Shown: positions 46,186 through 59,065, counted from the first letter of the stretch. The stretch is DNA of 64,000 nt from Edaphochlamys debaryana (GCA_016858145.1 JAEHOE010000013.1:930001-994000), one strand, 5' to 3'. Numbers and translations: made by a program. The notes: generated from the letters alone by a model not told the origin.

Positions 46186-49100
46186 ATGCGGGCCTTAGGC
46201 CTCAGCGCTGATATGCCTGTCTTGTCCCCCTCAACTCTCCTACCAGAGCTGCAGCTGCGGAGCCTCGCGTACCTGGACCCACCCGCAGCCGCCGCAGCTC
46301 AGGCGCTGCGGCAGCCCGCCAAGGCCCCCACCGTCGCAGCCCGCGTGGTCCGGCATGACGGCCCCACCGCAGGCTCCGGCCCCTGCCCCACCATCGGCCC
46401 CCCTCGCCCGTCCGGCCCCTCCAGCCGCTCCTCCTCCAATGGCACGGTCGCGTACGGCAGCCAGAACGTACCGCCGCCGTACGAGGCGTCGGCCGCCGCC
46501 GCAGCGGCTGCAGCGGCGCACCACGGCATGCCCTTCCCCTACCCGCAGGCCCCGCCCATGGGGGCCACCGTAAGCCGGGCTCCGGTGGTGACGGCGGCGG
46601 GGGGGCGCGTGAGCAAGGCCACGGGCCTGGTGCTGAGGGAGTGGGGCGCGCTGTACCCGCAGGTAAGGGGGGGCCAGGGGGCGAGGCGGAGAGACGGAGT
46701 TGTGAGGGCAGAGCAGAGGCTTCCCTCAGTGTGTTGGAACGTGCGACATCCCGCGCATAGAGCCTGGTCTCGCAGCACCGCACCCTGTACTGAGCGCCAA
46801 GCGCCGCGCCGCATGCCCGTTGCGTCGCTCCCCAGGCCTGGGCCGCCGCAGCGCCGCCGCCTCCGCTGATGCAGGCGGTGGCCGTGGTGGAGAGGCAGGA
46901 TGCAGCGGACGCACGCAGGGCGCCCAAGGTGGGTGCCGGTGCCGGGTTGTTGGGCGGGGCCACGGCGGGGGGGGGGGGACAGCAAGGCCAATTGGGTGCA
47001 GGGGCTTTTGCCCCGCCGCTTGGGGAAGTTGGATGTCGGGACCTGTCCGCTTCACTTCATCCCATCGCCCTGCGGAGGAGGAAGGCACGTTGATGCTGCA
47101 GGAGCAGCATGGGAGCTAGCACCGCGCGTTTGTGAATTGCGACGACTCAGCGCGTCCTTCACCATCCGCCCTGGCCCCCCGCAGGCCCGCCGGAGGCCCA
47201 AGGGCCACTCGGAGTTGTGTCGCTGCGCCACCTGCCGCGCCATCGCCGTCTCTATCTCGGGGGCGGGCGGCGAGGCGCTGGTGGTTACAGTGTCATCCTC
47301 GTCAGATGATGACGACACGCCCGGGCCGGGGCAGTACGATGTGGGTCGGGCGCCCGGCGCCGTGGGCCGCAGCGGTCCCGCCTTCACCATGCGCGGCCGC
47401 ACGGGCAAGCCGGCAGCAGCTGCAGCAAACCCGGAGGCCGCCAGTGTGCCAGGTGAGGGGCTGTTTCGTTGAAGAGAGGGAGTGGAGCGAGATGGAGAGC
47501 GGGGGTTAGAGTGCGTAGCCACCGTCCCTGGCGAGTGAGCGTTCTTGGTAGAGACAGGGCATGGGACGCATGTAATGGAATGCCCTTAGGAAAGGGAAGG
47601 GGATGTCGTGGGGGCGAATGTGACTGGATGTGAGGGTCGAGGTTACTTGGACCCAGATCCAGAGCACGCACTTTAGACAGGTCAGGCCTTAGTTTTGGTT
47701 CTGGCCGTCACGTTGTACGCTGCCCTCCCGTCTGCGCGCCCCCCTGCAGGCCCCGGCGCCTACGAGGTTTCGCGCGTGGTTGCGGAGGGCCCCGCCTTCA
47801 GCCTGGCCGCCCGGCCCCGGCCCCCCTCGACTCTGGTGGAGGACCTGCCGGGCCCCGGGGAGTACTACCAACACGACAAGCCGTGAGCCGGGGGCCGACT
47901 GGGGTCCATGGGTCGGGGCGCGGGGTGGTGGGCACTGGCTTAGCGTGTAGCCTGCGCAAAGCGCGGGCCCTGAGCCCAGGAAATCAGCAACAAGTGCAGA
48001 GATGGGTCAGCCCGGGCGGGCGGCCAGGGGTTCGCAGGGCGTGAAAGCAGTTCACGCGGTGCCCACCTGACCTGCGCTCCTGCACCCTGTCCTGGCTTCC
48101 CATACTGTCGTGCCCACTCTTTTTCCCACTCCCCCCCCTCCCAGCCGTGAGGGCCCGGCCTTCACGCTCGGCGGCAAGCCCAAGCGCAAGCTGGAGACGG
48201 ACGTGCCGGGGCCGGGGCAGTACGACCTGGAGGGGCCGGCGCCGGCCAAGACAGGTGGGAGCCGCTGGCGTTGGGAGCGGGCGGGGCGGAGGTGGGGCAG
48301 GGGTCACGGCGCCCGACAGAAGATGAATGCGTCGGTGCTTATGGTTGGCAGCCAGGACCCGTGATTGGTTCAGTGGTTCAGTGATGATCTGTGCGCCGCC
48401 CGCTTATCCTCCTGCAGGCCCTGCTGTTACAATTGCTGGCCGCCCCAAGCCCCGCGCCCGGGAGTCCTCCCCCGGCCCCGCCGACTACCAGCGGCCCATA
48501 CTGGAGGGCAAGACAGACGGACCCGCGTACACCATTGGCGGCAGGTGGGGGGGCCCACGGCCGCCCGACGGGCCCCTGGTCAGATACGCTGGAACCAGAG
48601 GGGGTCGACTTGGTCCCCTTGCGCATCAAGCCGTCACACTTGTCCCATACCGTGCTGCGCCTTCCCGCCTCCGCCAGGCTGGACCCAAAGCCCGATACGG
48701 ATGTGCCCGCACCGGGCGAGTACGACGTGCCAACCGCCTGGCGCACGGGTGAGTGGGAGAGCGACTGTTGGGCAATCCTGCAATCCGCCCAGCAAGGCCC
48801 GCACCGGACCTCTACACAGAAACGCACTTGCCTTGTGCCGCCCTCGGCGCGTCTGCTCCCCTGCCCCAGGCCCTGCCGTGTCCATCGCGGGACGACCCCC
48901 GCCGGCCCCCGAGCCCGAGCCCTCCCCCGGCCCCGGCCAGTACTACCGCCCGTCCCGCCCGGGCACGGAGCTGCCTGCCTTCACATTCGGCGGCCGGCCA
49001 GCTGAACAGCCGCCAGAGCCTCTTCCTGGGCCCGGGGCGTACCACAGGTGGGGCAAGAGTCCCTGCGGGTGGCCTTGGACATGCAAGGCGGCCGGGCGTC

Positions 49101-52100
49101 CCTCTGATGACTCCCCACCTTGATGTGTGCACTGCAGGCCCTCCTCGCCGGGACGCGACGGTCCCGCCTTCACCATTGCCGGCCGCCCCGCCTCGCCCGA
49201 GCCAGGCGATGCCGGAGCGGTGCCGGGGCCCGGGGCCTATGACCCCGAAGGACCCGGGTCGCCGGGCCGGGGCCCTGCGTTCTCCTTCCGGGCCCGGCCG
49301 CCCGAGTTCTCTCCGCCGCCGAGCCCCGGTAGGACCCATGCGATGCAACAGGGCTGGCAGGTGCCGCCTGATTGCAGGACAGGTCGCGGCGGCGGTGGTG
49401 TCTCGGGGCGTGCGGGCTAGGCAGAGAGACGTTTGCCTTGCCTGGCTTTGCCCTAGCATCAACGCAAATGCGGGACGTACCGATAGCTTTTGAGTACGGC
49501 CAGGCGTCCAGGTGGCCTGGCCTGACACCAGCCTAGGTTAGTTGTATGGCCAGCTGCCCTTTTGATGATCCTACCCATGTGTGCCCACTCAGGCCCCGGC
49601 GACTACCGGCCAGAGGACGTACCAGGGCCCGCGGGGCCAGCCTTCACCATGGCTCCGCGCCCGCCGGAAAAGGGTGAGCGGCAAATCTCCTGGCGCAAAC
49701 CACCGCCCCACCATGTTCCCCCAACCCACATCCGTCTCCCGGCTTTCGGTGTCGTATCTAGGGCCGGCCGGCTAATCACCGCGCCTATGCTTCTCCCTTT
49801 CACGCGAGCAGCCCTGAACACACATCCGTCTCCCACACACTCCACCCCGCCTAACGCCCCCTCTCGCCACCCTATTCCCCTACAGCTCCGCCCGAGTCGC
49901 CGGGCCCCGGCGACTACCGACCCATGGACCCCGCCGACTCCCCCGGCCCCGCCTTCACCCTGGGCACCCGGAGGGAGCCACGTGACCCCAACGCAGACAA
50001 CCCCGCGCCTGGGGACTACGAGCCGGACGGGGCCGCCGCGCAGCCCACGGGCCCCGCCTTCACCATCCGGGGGAGGCCGGCGGAGGGTCGGCGGCCGGAG
50101 GTTCCAGGTAGGAGCCGGCGGTGGGGGGAAGGCCGGGGGGCAAGGCCTAGTTGCAGAACGCCGAGGGCCTGCTTCCTTTCCTGTACGGTACTACCTTTGT
50201 CGCTGACCTTCCTGGATACTGCGCCCGCGCCCTCTCAACCGCCGCGGCGTGTCAGGTCCCGGGCAGTACCTGTCGCCCGCGCCCCCCCGCGGCCCCGCCT
50301 TCACCATGCCCGGCCGCCCCACCTCGCCCGAGTCCCCCACGGCGCACTCCCCCGCCCCGGGGGACTACGAGCTGCCGTCCTCCCCCGCCGGCCCCGCCTA
50401 CTCGCTTGGGGCCCGACCGGCCGACCGCCCCGCGCCGCACTCGCCTGGTCCCGGTGCGTGGCAGCTTCAGGATTGGGGGAACTTGCTAGGGCGTCTGTGC
50501 TTTCCTTGTCTTGGGGCATGGGGCGGGGCCAGAAATTAAGTGCCGGCGGGACCCTTCTCCCAGGACGCTTGCACGGGTGGATAGATACTCGTAACCCTTC
50601 GCGGGTTGCAGGGGCGAGCTGCAGTGCCGATGTTGCTTGCCTTGCTGGGCTACGGTCTATAGCTTTACCCATGCTGTTGCTATTGCCACTGCGTACCGGT
50701 ACCCTAGGCGAGTACGCACGCCCGGCCGGCCCCTCCGGCCCCGCCTTCAGTATCCGAGGCAAAGCCCCCGAGCCCGAGCCGGACCTGCCCCTCGCGGGCC
50801 CAGGTGCGTGCCATGGCCTGGACGAACGGTGCCGGGTCGAGCAGGGCTCAGGCTGGATGCGGCCTGGGCCCAGACCATTGCATGTAACTCTGCCTGGCAA
50901 CGGGCAGAGTTTGGGTCAGGGACCAAGCGTCAGCCACACGGTTCGTGCAGCTCAACCCGCCCTGCTCTCCGGCCTCACTCACCCACCCCCACCCACGCAC
51001 CCACCCACCCGCCCATGCACAGGTGCCTATGACCCCGAGAAGCCCCTCCCCGACGCCCCCGCCTACACGCTGCGGGCGCGGCCGCCGGAGCTGGAGGTGC
51101 CGCCGTCGCCAGGTGGGGTGGGGGGCCAGGGGCTCCAGACCCCTTCCCTACCGCAAGCATCCGCAACCCTGACTGCCACCCATTTTCGCGCTACGTGCCC
51201 ACACGTACCCACCCACTCGCGCGCTTTAGCCATCCCGTCTCGGGAGGTCACAACCACCCTCAAAGCTCATTTCCCTCTCCCTATCGTTCCCCACGCCTGG
51301 CCCCAGGCCCCGGCCAGTACGACAGAGACGAGGGCCCCAGCGGCCCCGCCTGGACCATGCGCGGCCGCCCCATGGAGCCCCGTGAGGCCAACACCGCCCC
51401 CCCGCCCGGCACCTATGAGCTCCCTGCGTCGCCCACGGGTCCAGCCTACACCATGCGGGGGAGGCACGCGGAGCCGGCGCGCGAGGTGGGCCGGGACCGG
51501 GGCTGGGGCAGTCAGAGCAGGAGGAGTGACACCCAAGCTCGTTACAAACAACGTTTGCATTGCCCTTCCCGCTCTGCCGCTCCATACCTGCGCCCCTTGC
51601 AGTCCCTGCCCGGCCCTGGGGAGTACGCCTCCCCCACCCCGGCCTCGGGCCCCGCCTACACCATACGCGGCCGGCCGCCGGACCCCGCCCGCCCCGCCTC
51701 CCCCGGCCCCGCCGACTACCAGCGCCCCGCCGGCCCCACCGGCCCGGCGTACACCATCAAGGGCAGGTCAGCAGGGCGTGAGAGGGAGTTGTGTCGGACG
51801 TGTACAACTCTGCTATCTTCCATATCCAGCGTGCAAAGCATTGAACAGATCGTTCGTCGCCACCTTGGCTTGTGCGGTGACCGCCTCGTGCCCGAAGCAT
51901 TTCGTGCAACTCCTGTCTGTTTCGTTGTCCCCTGATGCTGGCAGGCACCAGGAGTGCAAGGTGGTGGACATTGTGGACGACCCAGACATCCCGGGCCCGG
52001 GCCTGTACTTCCCGGACCTGGGCCCGTCTGGGCCCGCCTACACGTTCCGCCCGCGGACAACGCCCCACAAGCCCGCGGACGTGCCCGGGCCCGGAGCCTA

Positions 52101-55100
52101 CGCCGCCCCCACCAGCCCCTCCGGCCCCGCCTGGACCCTAGCCCCCCGCCTGCCTGGCTCCCCAGCAGAGACGGCCGGCCCGGGTGGGTGGGGATCGCGC
52201 GTGGGATGCTGTAGAAATTGGACCAAATCTGTCGTTCTGAATGTGCCTGACGTATCGGGGGGCGCGAAGGGTGTGTCCAACCTAACATCGACCTGGACAC
52301 GGTGCGTAGAAGACCAATTATGTCCGTCTGTCCGCAAAGGAGGGTGTCGCACCATCAATTGCGCTTCTTGCCACCCTGCCTTGCCTCCCAGGCCCTGGCG
52401 TCTACTTTCCGCAGCAGGGCCCCGACGGCCCCGCCTGGACGCTGGCGCCGCGGGTGCAGGAGCCGGGGCCCGCGCCCACGCCCGCGCCCGGGGACTACTA
52501 CAGCCCGGACGGGTGAGGCAGTGGGAGCGGGCTGTAATAACGGGTGCGGCGGGTGCAGCGTGCGCGCTTGCTCTCAACACAGCCACGGCCTGCGGCACGC
52601 TCACGGTCTTGCGCTCTTGTCCCCACATGCTAGTGCCCGCCTTACGGGCCTCTAGCCACCTCCGCCACTTGCGTTGCCTGCAAGTTGTCATGATCTCAGC
52701 CCCTTTCCAGTCTGCTCCCCCGCAACCCGCTTCCTTCCCCTGCCTCCACTTCACACCCCCTCTCCCCCCTCCCTCCCCAGCGCCCCCTCCGGCCCCGCCT
52801 GGACGCTGGCGCCCCGCCTGCCCGAGCCCGACCCCGCGGCGGAGCTGCCCGGGCCCGGGGAGTACTACAGCCCGGCAGCGCCCGACGGGCCCGCGTACAC
52901 CATGGGCAAGCGCTTCAGGAACAGGTGAGATTTGGGTCCAGATCTGGATCGGCAGCTTCATGTGCATCCAAGAGAAAGGGCTCCGGCTTCGGCAAAAGGG
53001 GTCGGCTTGGCCTTGTCAGCAAGGCACACGGTACGACCAACGTGCCCCACTGGGGGCCCGGCACTTGTCCTCCCCACCCTCCGCCTCCTGTTGCGCTCGG
53101 TGCCTCGCCCCTGTTCGCCGCACCTGGCCGGGGGCCCTGCTGGAAGCGCCACCTGACTGCTTCGCTGCACCCGCGGCCCCACCCCTGCGCTCCCCATCCT
53201 CCGACCCCCACCACCACCCTCCGCCCCCACCAGGCGGCGCAAGAAGGTGTCGGACATGCCGCCGGAGCCGGGGCAGTACTGGAGCCCGCCGGGGCCCGCG
53301 GGGCCCGCCTGGACCTTCGGCCATGGCGGGTTGGGGCCCACGCCGTACAAGCCCGAGGTCGGCCCAGGTGCGCGGGGCCTTGGACGCGGGAGCTGCTCAT
53401 GAAGCCGCTGTCGGCCTTCACAAACTGGGTAGTAAGAGGTCTGCAACTGTTTACACGGGGTCCGTGTGCGGGGTTCGTGCCAGCGATGAGCCACAACGGC
53501 CCAACACCCCCTTACGTCGACGACAAAGACCACCTCGCTGCCACCAACCGCCATCAACCACCTCCAACCGCCCCAACCGCCAGGCGACTACGACGACCAC
53601 CGTGACCTCCACACGGGCCCCGCCTGGACCCTGCGGCCGCGGCCGCCCCCGCCCGAGCGCGACCCCGTGCCGGGCCCGGGCGAGTACAACGACGCCAAGC
53701 CCTTCCCAAACCCCCTGGGCACGGTGAGGGGCCTCATGCTTTACTGCACCGCGTCACGTTGGAGTACCGGTAGCACGGAGCAAACCATGGACTGCATGAG
53801 GGGACAAGAAGGCGATGGAAAGCGCAGACCCCTCACGGATGGGAAGGTTCCTAAGCCAACCTTCAACTTGCAATCTGCTTCCCCGGATCTTTTGACTCTG
53901 GATTTGCATGGCTGCACCCTTATCCAGGTCATCTCCTTCCCCCGCGCGTCCACCGAGCGGGACGGCCCCCGGGTGACGGACATGGGGGACCCCCACGCGA
54001 CTGCGCACGCACAGACCTTGTCGCCGGGGCGGCCCGGCCGCAAGGTCACCTTCACAGCCGACACGGCCTTCAGGTGGGTGGCTACCGTGCCATGGTGGCA
54101 CGAGCCCGGGGCTAAAAGCGATACCTTTGCCTGCCCCTCATCTCTACATCTCAGCAGCCAGAGTGTGCTTGTCTGCCAGTGTGTTCGTACAGCGGGCTTG
54201 CGGCAACACGCCGCAGGGGTTGACGATAAGGCGGTGGGCGGTCCTCAAGGGCAGGCGCAAGCAGCGATCCGCCGCCCTTGCCTTTTCCCCCCACCACCAC
54301 CAGGGACTCACTGGACATGACATGGAACGGCCGCGTACGGATCGACGAGGCCCTGCCCGGGCCCGGCGGGGCCCAAGTGCCGCCGCCGTACGTGACGGGC
54401 CCGCCGCCACGCACTGCCGCGCCCCGCCCGCCGGTGCCGCCGCGCGAGTCGGGCCTGTCGGCCGGCACCACGTACCCGCACTACAGCCCCGACCGACCCA
54501 GCCGCCAAGAGCAGTACGACTCGTACCGTCAGCAGCAGTACGAATCGTACGAGCGGCAGTTGGGGTTACAACTGCAGGGGCTGCAGCTGCAGGGGCAGGG
54601 CGCGCAGCAGGCGGGCCCTACGCACGGCAAGCAACCCAGGGGGACGGCTGCGACGGGCGATCCGAGGAAACGAGGCCAGACGAGGAGTGGCGGACGAGGC
54701 TCCGCGGGCGCACGCGGCCTGGCTCCGACTTCGGACGGGCTCGAGGCGACAGGGCAGGCGGCAGTGCTGGCGGAGGCGAGGCAGGCGGCACTGGCCCAAC
54801 GGTACCTCGGCGGCGCTGGCGGCGACGACGGCAACTGGCAGGCCTACGTCCCTGACGTCGCCGCCGCCGGCGGCAGGGCCGCGCTCCGGCCTCCGCCGAA
54901 CCCGAGCACAAGCCCTGCGCGGGGTGAGGCAGCACACGTTGTTCCCGCCGGCATTGGGGCAAAAGGTGCGCGCCAGCGGACCAAGGCAGCGGCGGAGGCG
55001 CAGGCGGCGCAGGCCCAGCGGCAGCGCGGTCTCGTGTCGGCCACGTCAGCCGGACTCGTCCTTGCTCGTCCCGTGACTCACGCCGAGCAGCAGTCGTACA

Positions 55101-55933
55101 TCGCGGAGCTTGCGGCCGAACGGGCGGCGGCGGCGGCCGCTGCCGACCGTCGCGTAGCGGACGTCGCCGCTGCCGCCGCCGCCGCGTTCGCCATGGCGGC
55201 GGCGTGGCCGGCCCCAACCGCCGCCCAGAAGGCGGCGGCAGCCGCCGCTGCCGCCAGGGAGAAACAAGCGGCAGGGCGGCGCGGGCTGATGGAGGCGGCA
55301 GCCGAAGGCCGGCCGGTCGCAGGTCTGGCGGGGCCGCCAGCGCAGACGCAGGGCCCCATTGGGCCTCCCGTGGCCCGGGCCCGGCGGAAGCTGGAGATGG
55401 GTGGCCCGGGTGGGCCCACCGCGGCCGGCCTGTCTCCGCGAGAGGCGGCCCTAGCGCGGGCGGCGGCCTACATGGGCCGCGCGGCCGCAGCCGACGCCGC
55501 GGCCGCCGCCGGCGGAGAGGTCGCCCCGGGGCCGTCCGCAGTGGGGGCTGCGGCCGGACGGGGCGGGCGGGCGGCGGTGGTGACATTTGCTGAGGGCGTC
55601 GCCGGAGGACAAGGGGCGGCAGGCGGGGGTGGGGCCGCCGCCAAGTGGCAGGGGGCGGCGGCCAAGCTCGCCCTGGGAGTGCAGGGGCAGGGGCAAGGGC
55701 AGAGGCCGGGCGGCGTGGCTGTGGGCGGAGGGGCGGGTGGGGGAGGGGGAGCGCCCGCGGCTTATGCTTCGGGCGGTGGCGGTGCGGGCGGCAGGGCAGG
55801 CGGACGGGCAGCAATGATGTCGGCTCCGGCGGGTAGGCTGCCCTCGGCTTCAGGTGGCGGCGCGGCGGCGGGCCGGAGGGCGGGCCAGCAGGGCAAGGGC
55901 GGTGCCGCAGCTGCGGCGGGGGCGAGGAAGTGA
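46186..55933 (+). CDS. Large SHIPPO (PGPG-repeat, ODF3-like) protein
   Basis: 23 exons, about 1743 aa if ATG 46186 starts it: 46186-46662, 46836-46928, 47185-47452, 47750-47882, 48145-48254, 48418-48544, 48678-48748, 48870-49047, 49138-49328, 49593-49673, 49886-50107, 50256-50453, 50708-50803, 51023-51112, 51307-51485, 51603-51766, 51945-52183, 52392-52512, 52781-52924, 53234-53367, 53584-53723, 53928-54073, 54304-55933. The middle (about residues 230-1220) carries some 29 SHIPPO repeats: PGPGxY followed by GPAFT, GPAYT or GPAWT and a short RP-rich stretch. This is the sperm-tail PG-rich repeat of ODF3/CIMAP-type proteins that line ciliary microtubules, so an axonemal role is likely. Asp/Ser-rich residues precede the array; the last 500 residues are Ala/Gly-rich and unrecognised. 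The start is uncertain because an acceptor at 46246-46248 could mark an upstream exon. Confidence 0.85.
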
Positions 55934-56517
55934 TGGCAAGCGTCAACGGTGGGAGAGCGGTCCGCGCAAGGTACCCGGTAAAAACCTGCTGTCCGAGCTC
56001 GGCCCTGCGGACACAAAACAGACGGTAGACTATGACGGTGTCTGTGGAGGTTATGTGGAGATTGGAGAGGACACTCTGGCACGGCCGGGGAAACTTGTGT
56101 GTGTTATCGACTATTCGTGCACTTGTTGGGAGAGGGGGAGGGACCAACGGAGGGGCAAGGTACCGTACGTGGTGACAGAGCCAAATGCCAGCAGACTCCA
56201 AGTCCTTCCGTGCATACCGTGTGCCCAGTCGCGCAACGGGATAGATGGCGAGTACGCCCTCATAACCGGGGCAGGGCTTGGGCAGGCAGCAGGCCCCTGC
56301 AGCAGGGGCGTAAGGGCCTGCAGCCCTACCGCTGCCTGGCCTGGGCAGTCCCCGTGCACGTTACGGTGCACCCCGCCTTCGAGGTGTCAGGGTGTGGCCC
56401 GCTGCTGCCTGGCCCCGGCCCTGCGGACCCCGCGCACCCCGTGCATGTCGGCAGCCCGCTTTTCGCTTCGGCTGTGTCCTGCGTGCACACGCGGTTGAGC
56501 ATCGCTTCATGTCGTCG
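55934..56517. other. 3' flank of SHIPPO gene, upstream of tRNA-Arg
   Basis: Untranslated flank. No TGTAA was found, so the SHIPPO gene 3' end is not located. No other gene is apparent. Confidence 0.4.
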
Positions 56518-56620
56518 GGTCGTATAGCTCAGTGGAAAGGGCGGAGCGTTCCTAGGTGTGGGCCCCCGCAGGGCCACCCGGCACGAGGCTCAGGTCCAAG
56601 GTTCGACCCCTTGTACGATC
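56518..56620 (+). tRNA. tRNA-Arg (CCT), with intron
   Basis: Cloverleaf by eye: acceptor GGTCGTA pairs with TACGATC (one G-T pair), D stem GCTC with GGGC, anticodon arm GAGCG-TTCCTAG, then GGCTC after an intron of about 31 nt, and T arm CAAGG-TTCGACC-CCTTG. The anticodon is CCT, reading AGG. The anticodon stem has one G-G mismatch at the loop end. The Pol III A box (TAGCTCAGTGG) and B box (GGTTCGACC) are intact, and a TTTT tract follows at about 56651. Confidence 0.82.
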
Positions 56621-57105
56621 GTGTGCGGCCACACAGTGGCCAGTTACGCTTTTCAGGCTTGCCCGAGGCACCGGTGGACGTGTCGGATGGGGCGCACCAA
56701 GGCAGGAGTTGTACGGTATGTGAGGAGAGTGGCGGGCGTGGCGTCTGAGGTTGCGGGGATGGGGGCGGAATGGGGAGGCCTACCTCACCATCACGTCTGG
56801 GCCTGTGGCTGTGTTGACTGGACACAGTGTGAGCCGTACACCGTACGGCTGGCCGGCACTAAACCACGCCCCGCCCGTCTCGCTTCTCCCCCACCATGTG
56901 GGAGTGAGTGCAGCCAGCTATCACCCATCAGCCACCCGGGGGCAGAGCGGCAGACTCTGACGGCCGGTACAGCCATCCAGCTGTCCTCCCTCTCCCACAC
57001 GCACGCTCAGTCATAGCGTACTGTAGACATGCCTGCCAGCACTTCACGCAGACAGCAGCAAAAGGGCGGCACCAAGGTGCGTCAGGGCCCCATGGGCCGC
57101 CGCGC

Positions 57106-57210
57106 GATCGTGCGAGGGGTCGGACCTCGGACCCGAGCCTCCCTCTCGGCAGGCCCGGCTGGGCCTGGCCTTATAGAAGAGCTCCGCTCTGTCCACTGAG
57201 CTACACGACC
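57106..57210 (-). tRNA. tRNA-Arg (TCT), with intron
   Basis: On the minus strand: acceptor GGTCGTG with CACGATC, D stem GCTC with GAGC, anticodon arm GAGCT-CTTCTAT, intron of about 33 nt, GGCTC, and T arm CGAGG-TCCGACC-CCTCG. The anticodon is TCT, reading AGA. The T loop has C where T is usual (TCC rather than TTC), which may weaken the B box. A T4 tract for Pol III termination lies at 57060-57063 (AAAA on the + strand). It faces the CCT gene 485 bp away and is clearly related to it. Confidence 0.82.
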
Positions 57211-57291
57211 AGCGGCGGTGTGCCAAAGGCAAACACCTAAGCATGAGATGTGCGTACCGGTACAGCTAGGGAAGGAACCGTGGCTCGTGCC

Positions 57292-57827
57292 CAGCGTTGC
57301 TATCTTCCCTGGGCCGAAGTGCGGGAGGTCCCGCACTCGGACCTCGGGTCCAAGCCCAAGAGTGCGAAAGCGGGCCGCACTTCGTGGCCCTTGGCGGCCC
57401 AAAACGTGCGACCGCACTTGGCAAGCGCTTGCCGCCCAGAAGTGCGGGAGAGTGCGGTGGAGTGTAGCGGAGGGCGCCGCGTTCTGGAGGCCTGTTTCAA
57501 GCGGATGAGTCTGCCTGGCTCTCGCCCTAGTGCATGAGCTGATGTAGGCGGGCAACTGGGGGTATTGAATTCCAGCAGCGGTGGGGGTGGGGGTGGGAAG
57601 GGGACTGCCTGCCCGGCTGGCCGCGCCCGTTCGGTGGGCCCCCCAGGGGTTGAGGGGCCCCCGCACCTGAGCCGCCAGAAGGCTCAAAATTGTGCCGGCA
57701 CGGGCCGCACTCGCAACCAAACTTTGCTACAAAAGTGCGGGAGCTTCCGCACATGAGGCTCTTTCCGTCACCGAAAGTGCGGGATGGCCTCACTCCCCCG
57801 CACTTCCGCTCTAAGATAGCAACACTG
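57292..57827. mobile_element. Non-autonomous hAT-like element (536 bp) beside a tRNA gene
   Basis: Terminal inverted repeats of 15 bp with one mismatch: CAGCGTTGCTATCTT at the left, and CAGTGTTGCTATCTT read inward from the right. Both are followed by GAAGTGCGGG a few bases further in. An exact 8-bp duplication CTCGTGCC flanks the element (57284-57291 and 57828-57835). The interior is non-coding and holds about ten copies of AAGTGCGG in both orientations, concentrated towards the ends like hAT transposase-binding sites. It lies about 80 bp from the 5' end of the tRNA-Arg (TCT) gene. Confidence 0.9.
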
Positions 57828-57835
57828 CTCGTGCC

Positions 57836-59065
57836 GTCGTGCGTGCTCTGGGCTGTGGAGGGCACAAACACGCAAGGCGTGGGCAGCTACTCCCAGCTTC
57901 CCCAGGGCCCACCCCCTGCCCAACAGTGTCTTGGGCTAATTGCTGAGCTTTTGCCACCGAAGGAAGTGGAGTCTCTACCCCTGACCGCCTGTAGAGTGCC
58001 CCCTCGTAAGGACTCGTCCCCCCAGGCTCAAGCCGTGCTCAGCGTGGCCAGGAATGCTGGGCCCTTAGGGAGGGCTTTGCCTGACGAAGAATGAATACTT
58101 GAGGCTGCGATGGGAGAGATGTGGTCTGTGCAAAGCAGGGCTGGTGCAGCGCAAAAGTCGCACATCGTCGGGGCAGCTCATCGCCCGGATCCCCTTACAA
58201 GGCCCGCCCTCGCCAGCCCTCGTCTTCGGAGTATTGCTACGCCTTTATGTCTTGGCCTGCCGACCGTCACATTAGAAACCCTTCCACAACCCGCTTCGTG
58301 CAGTCCGCCAGCCCACACAAGCCCATCTGCTCCGCATCGAACCGATCGGACCGCTCAACCCCACATGATCAGCTTCACACCCGGCCCACCAAAATGCGAG
58401 GCCCAAAATCGGCCGCTAATTCTCATTAAGCGCGCTATGTACAGCGCCGAGATGTTGTCGACATAGATACATGGCGAGTCCGCAGCCACAGGGCCTTGCC
58501 TTTCTTATCCCAATACGACCGTATGCCACAACCTCACCAAACGTCGGCCAAACTCCTTTTGCTATCTTGCTCAGCAAGTATGCACCAAAGCGGCGTCAAA
58601 CATGCTGCCGTGTGCTCTTCGTGCGTACCCGGATTAAAATTCAGACCCAAATCAGCAGGACCCTCTGCGCGGCAGCTGTTGCACAGACACAAACCCTGAT
58701 CACCTGCAGTTGTGCCATGCCAGCGTTGGTGTAGCTGCTGTTGGCCCTTCAACTGAACTCAAAAGCTTGCAAGATCCCTTATTAGCTACCTGACGCTATT
58801 AACCCCAATGAAAGGCCTTCCCTGAGTACTGAAGCTAGTAATGGCAAATGGTCCATCCTCGACTTCCTACGCGGTGTCACCCCATGGTACAGCTCCCCCA
58901 TCCCCTCCCTCCTCATCTCCACACCCCTCCTTCTGCATCCCACTACCGCGCAAGCCCTGGCTGTGCGCTGAAGCCCCTCGCACGCCTGCCCCAGCCTGTC
59001 CGCTTGCCTCTGACCACGCCCTGCCCTGCCCCACCCCCCCGCACCGGCCCACTGCCGCCCTGGCC
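57836..59065. other. 3' flank of the BACK-like gene
   Basis: No exon seen. TTACA at 58195-58199 is the first minus-strand TGTAA beyond the stop at 59066 and may be the poly(A) signal of that gene, giving a 3' UTR of about 870 nt. Confidence 0.4.

Noticed and set aside
49924..53727. Uninterrupted + strand frame of about 1267 codons
   Set aside because: It reads through many introns with good GT-AG sites. The PGPG repeats are continuous only when the introns are removed, and the open introns simply reflect GC richness with few stop codons.
54618..56201. Minus-strand frame of about 527 codons
   Set aside because: Antisense shadow of the Ala/Gly-rich last exon of the SHIPPO gene. It is Pro/Arg-rich and has no recognisable domain.
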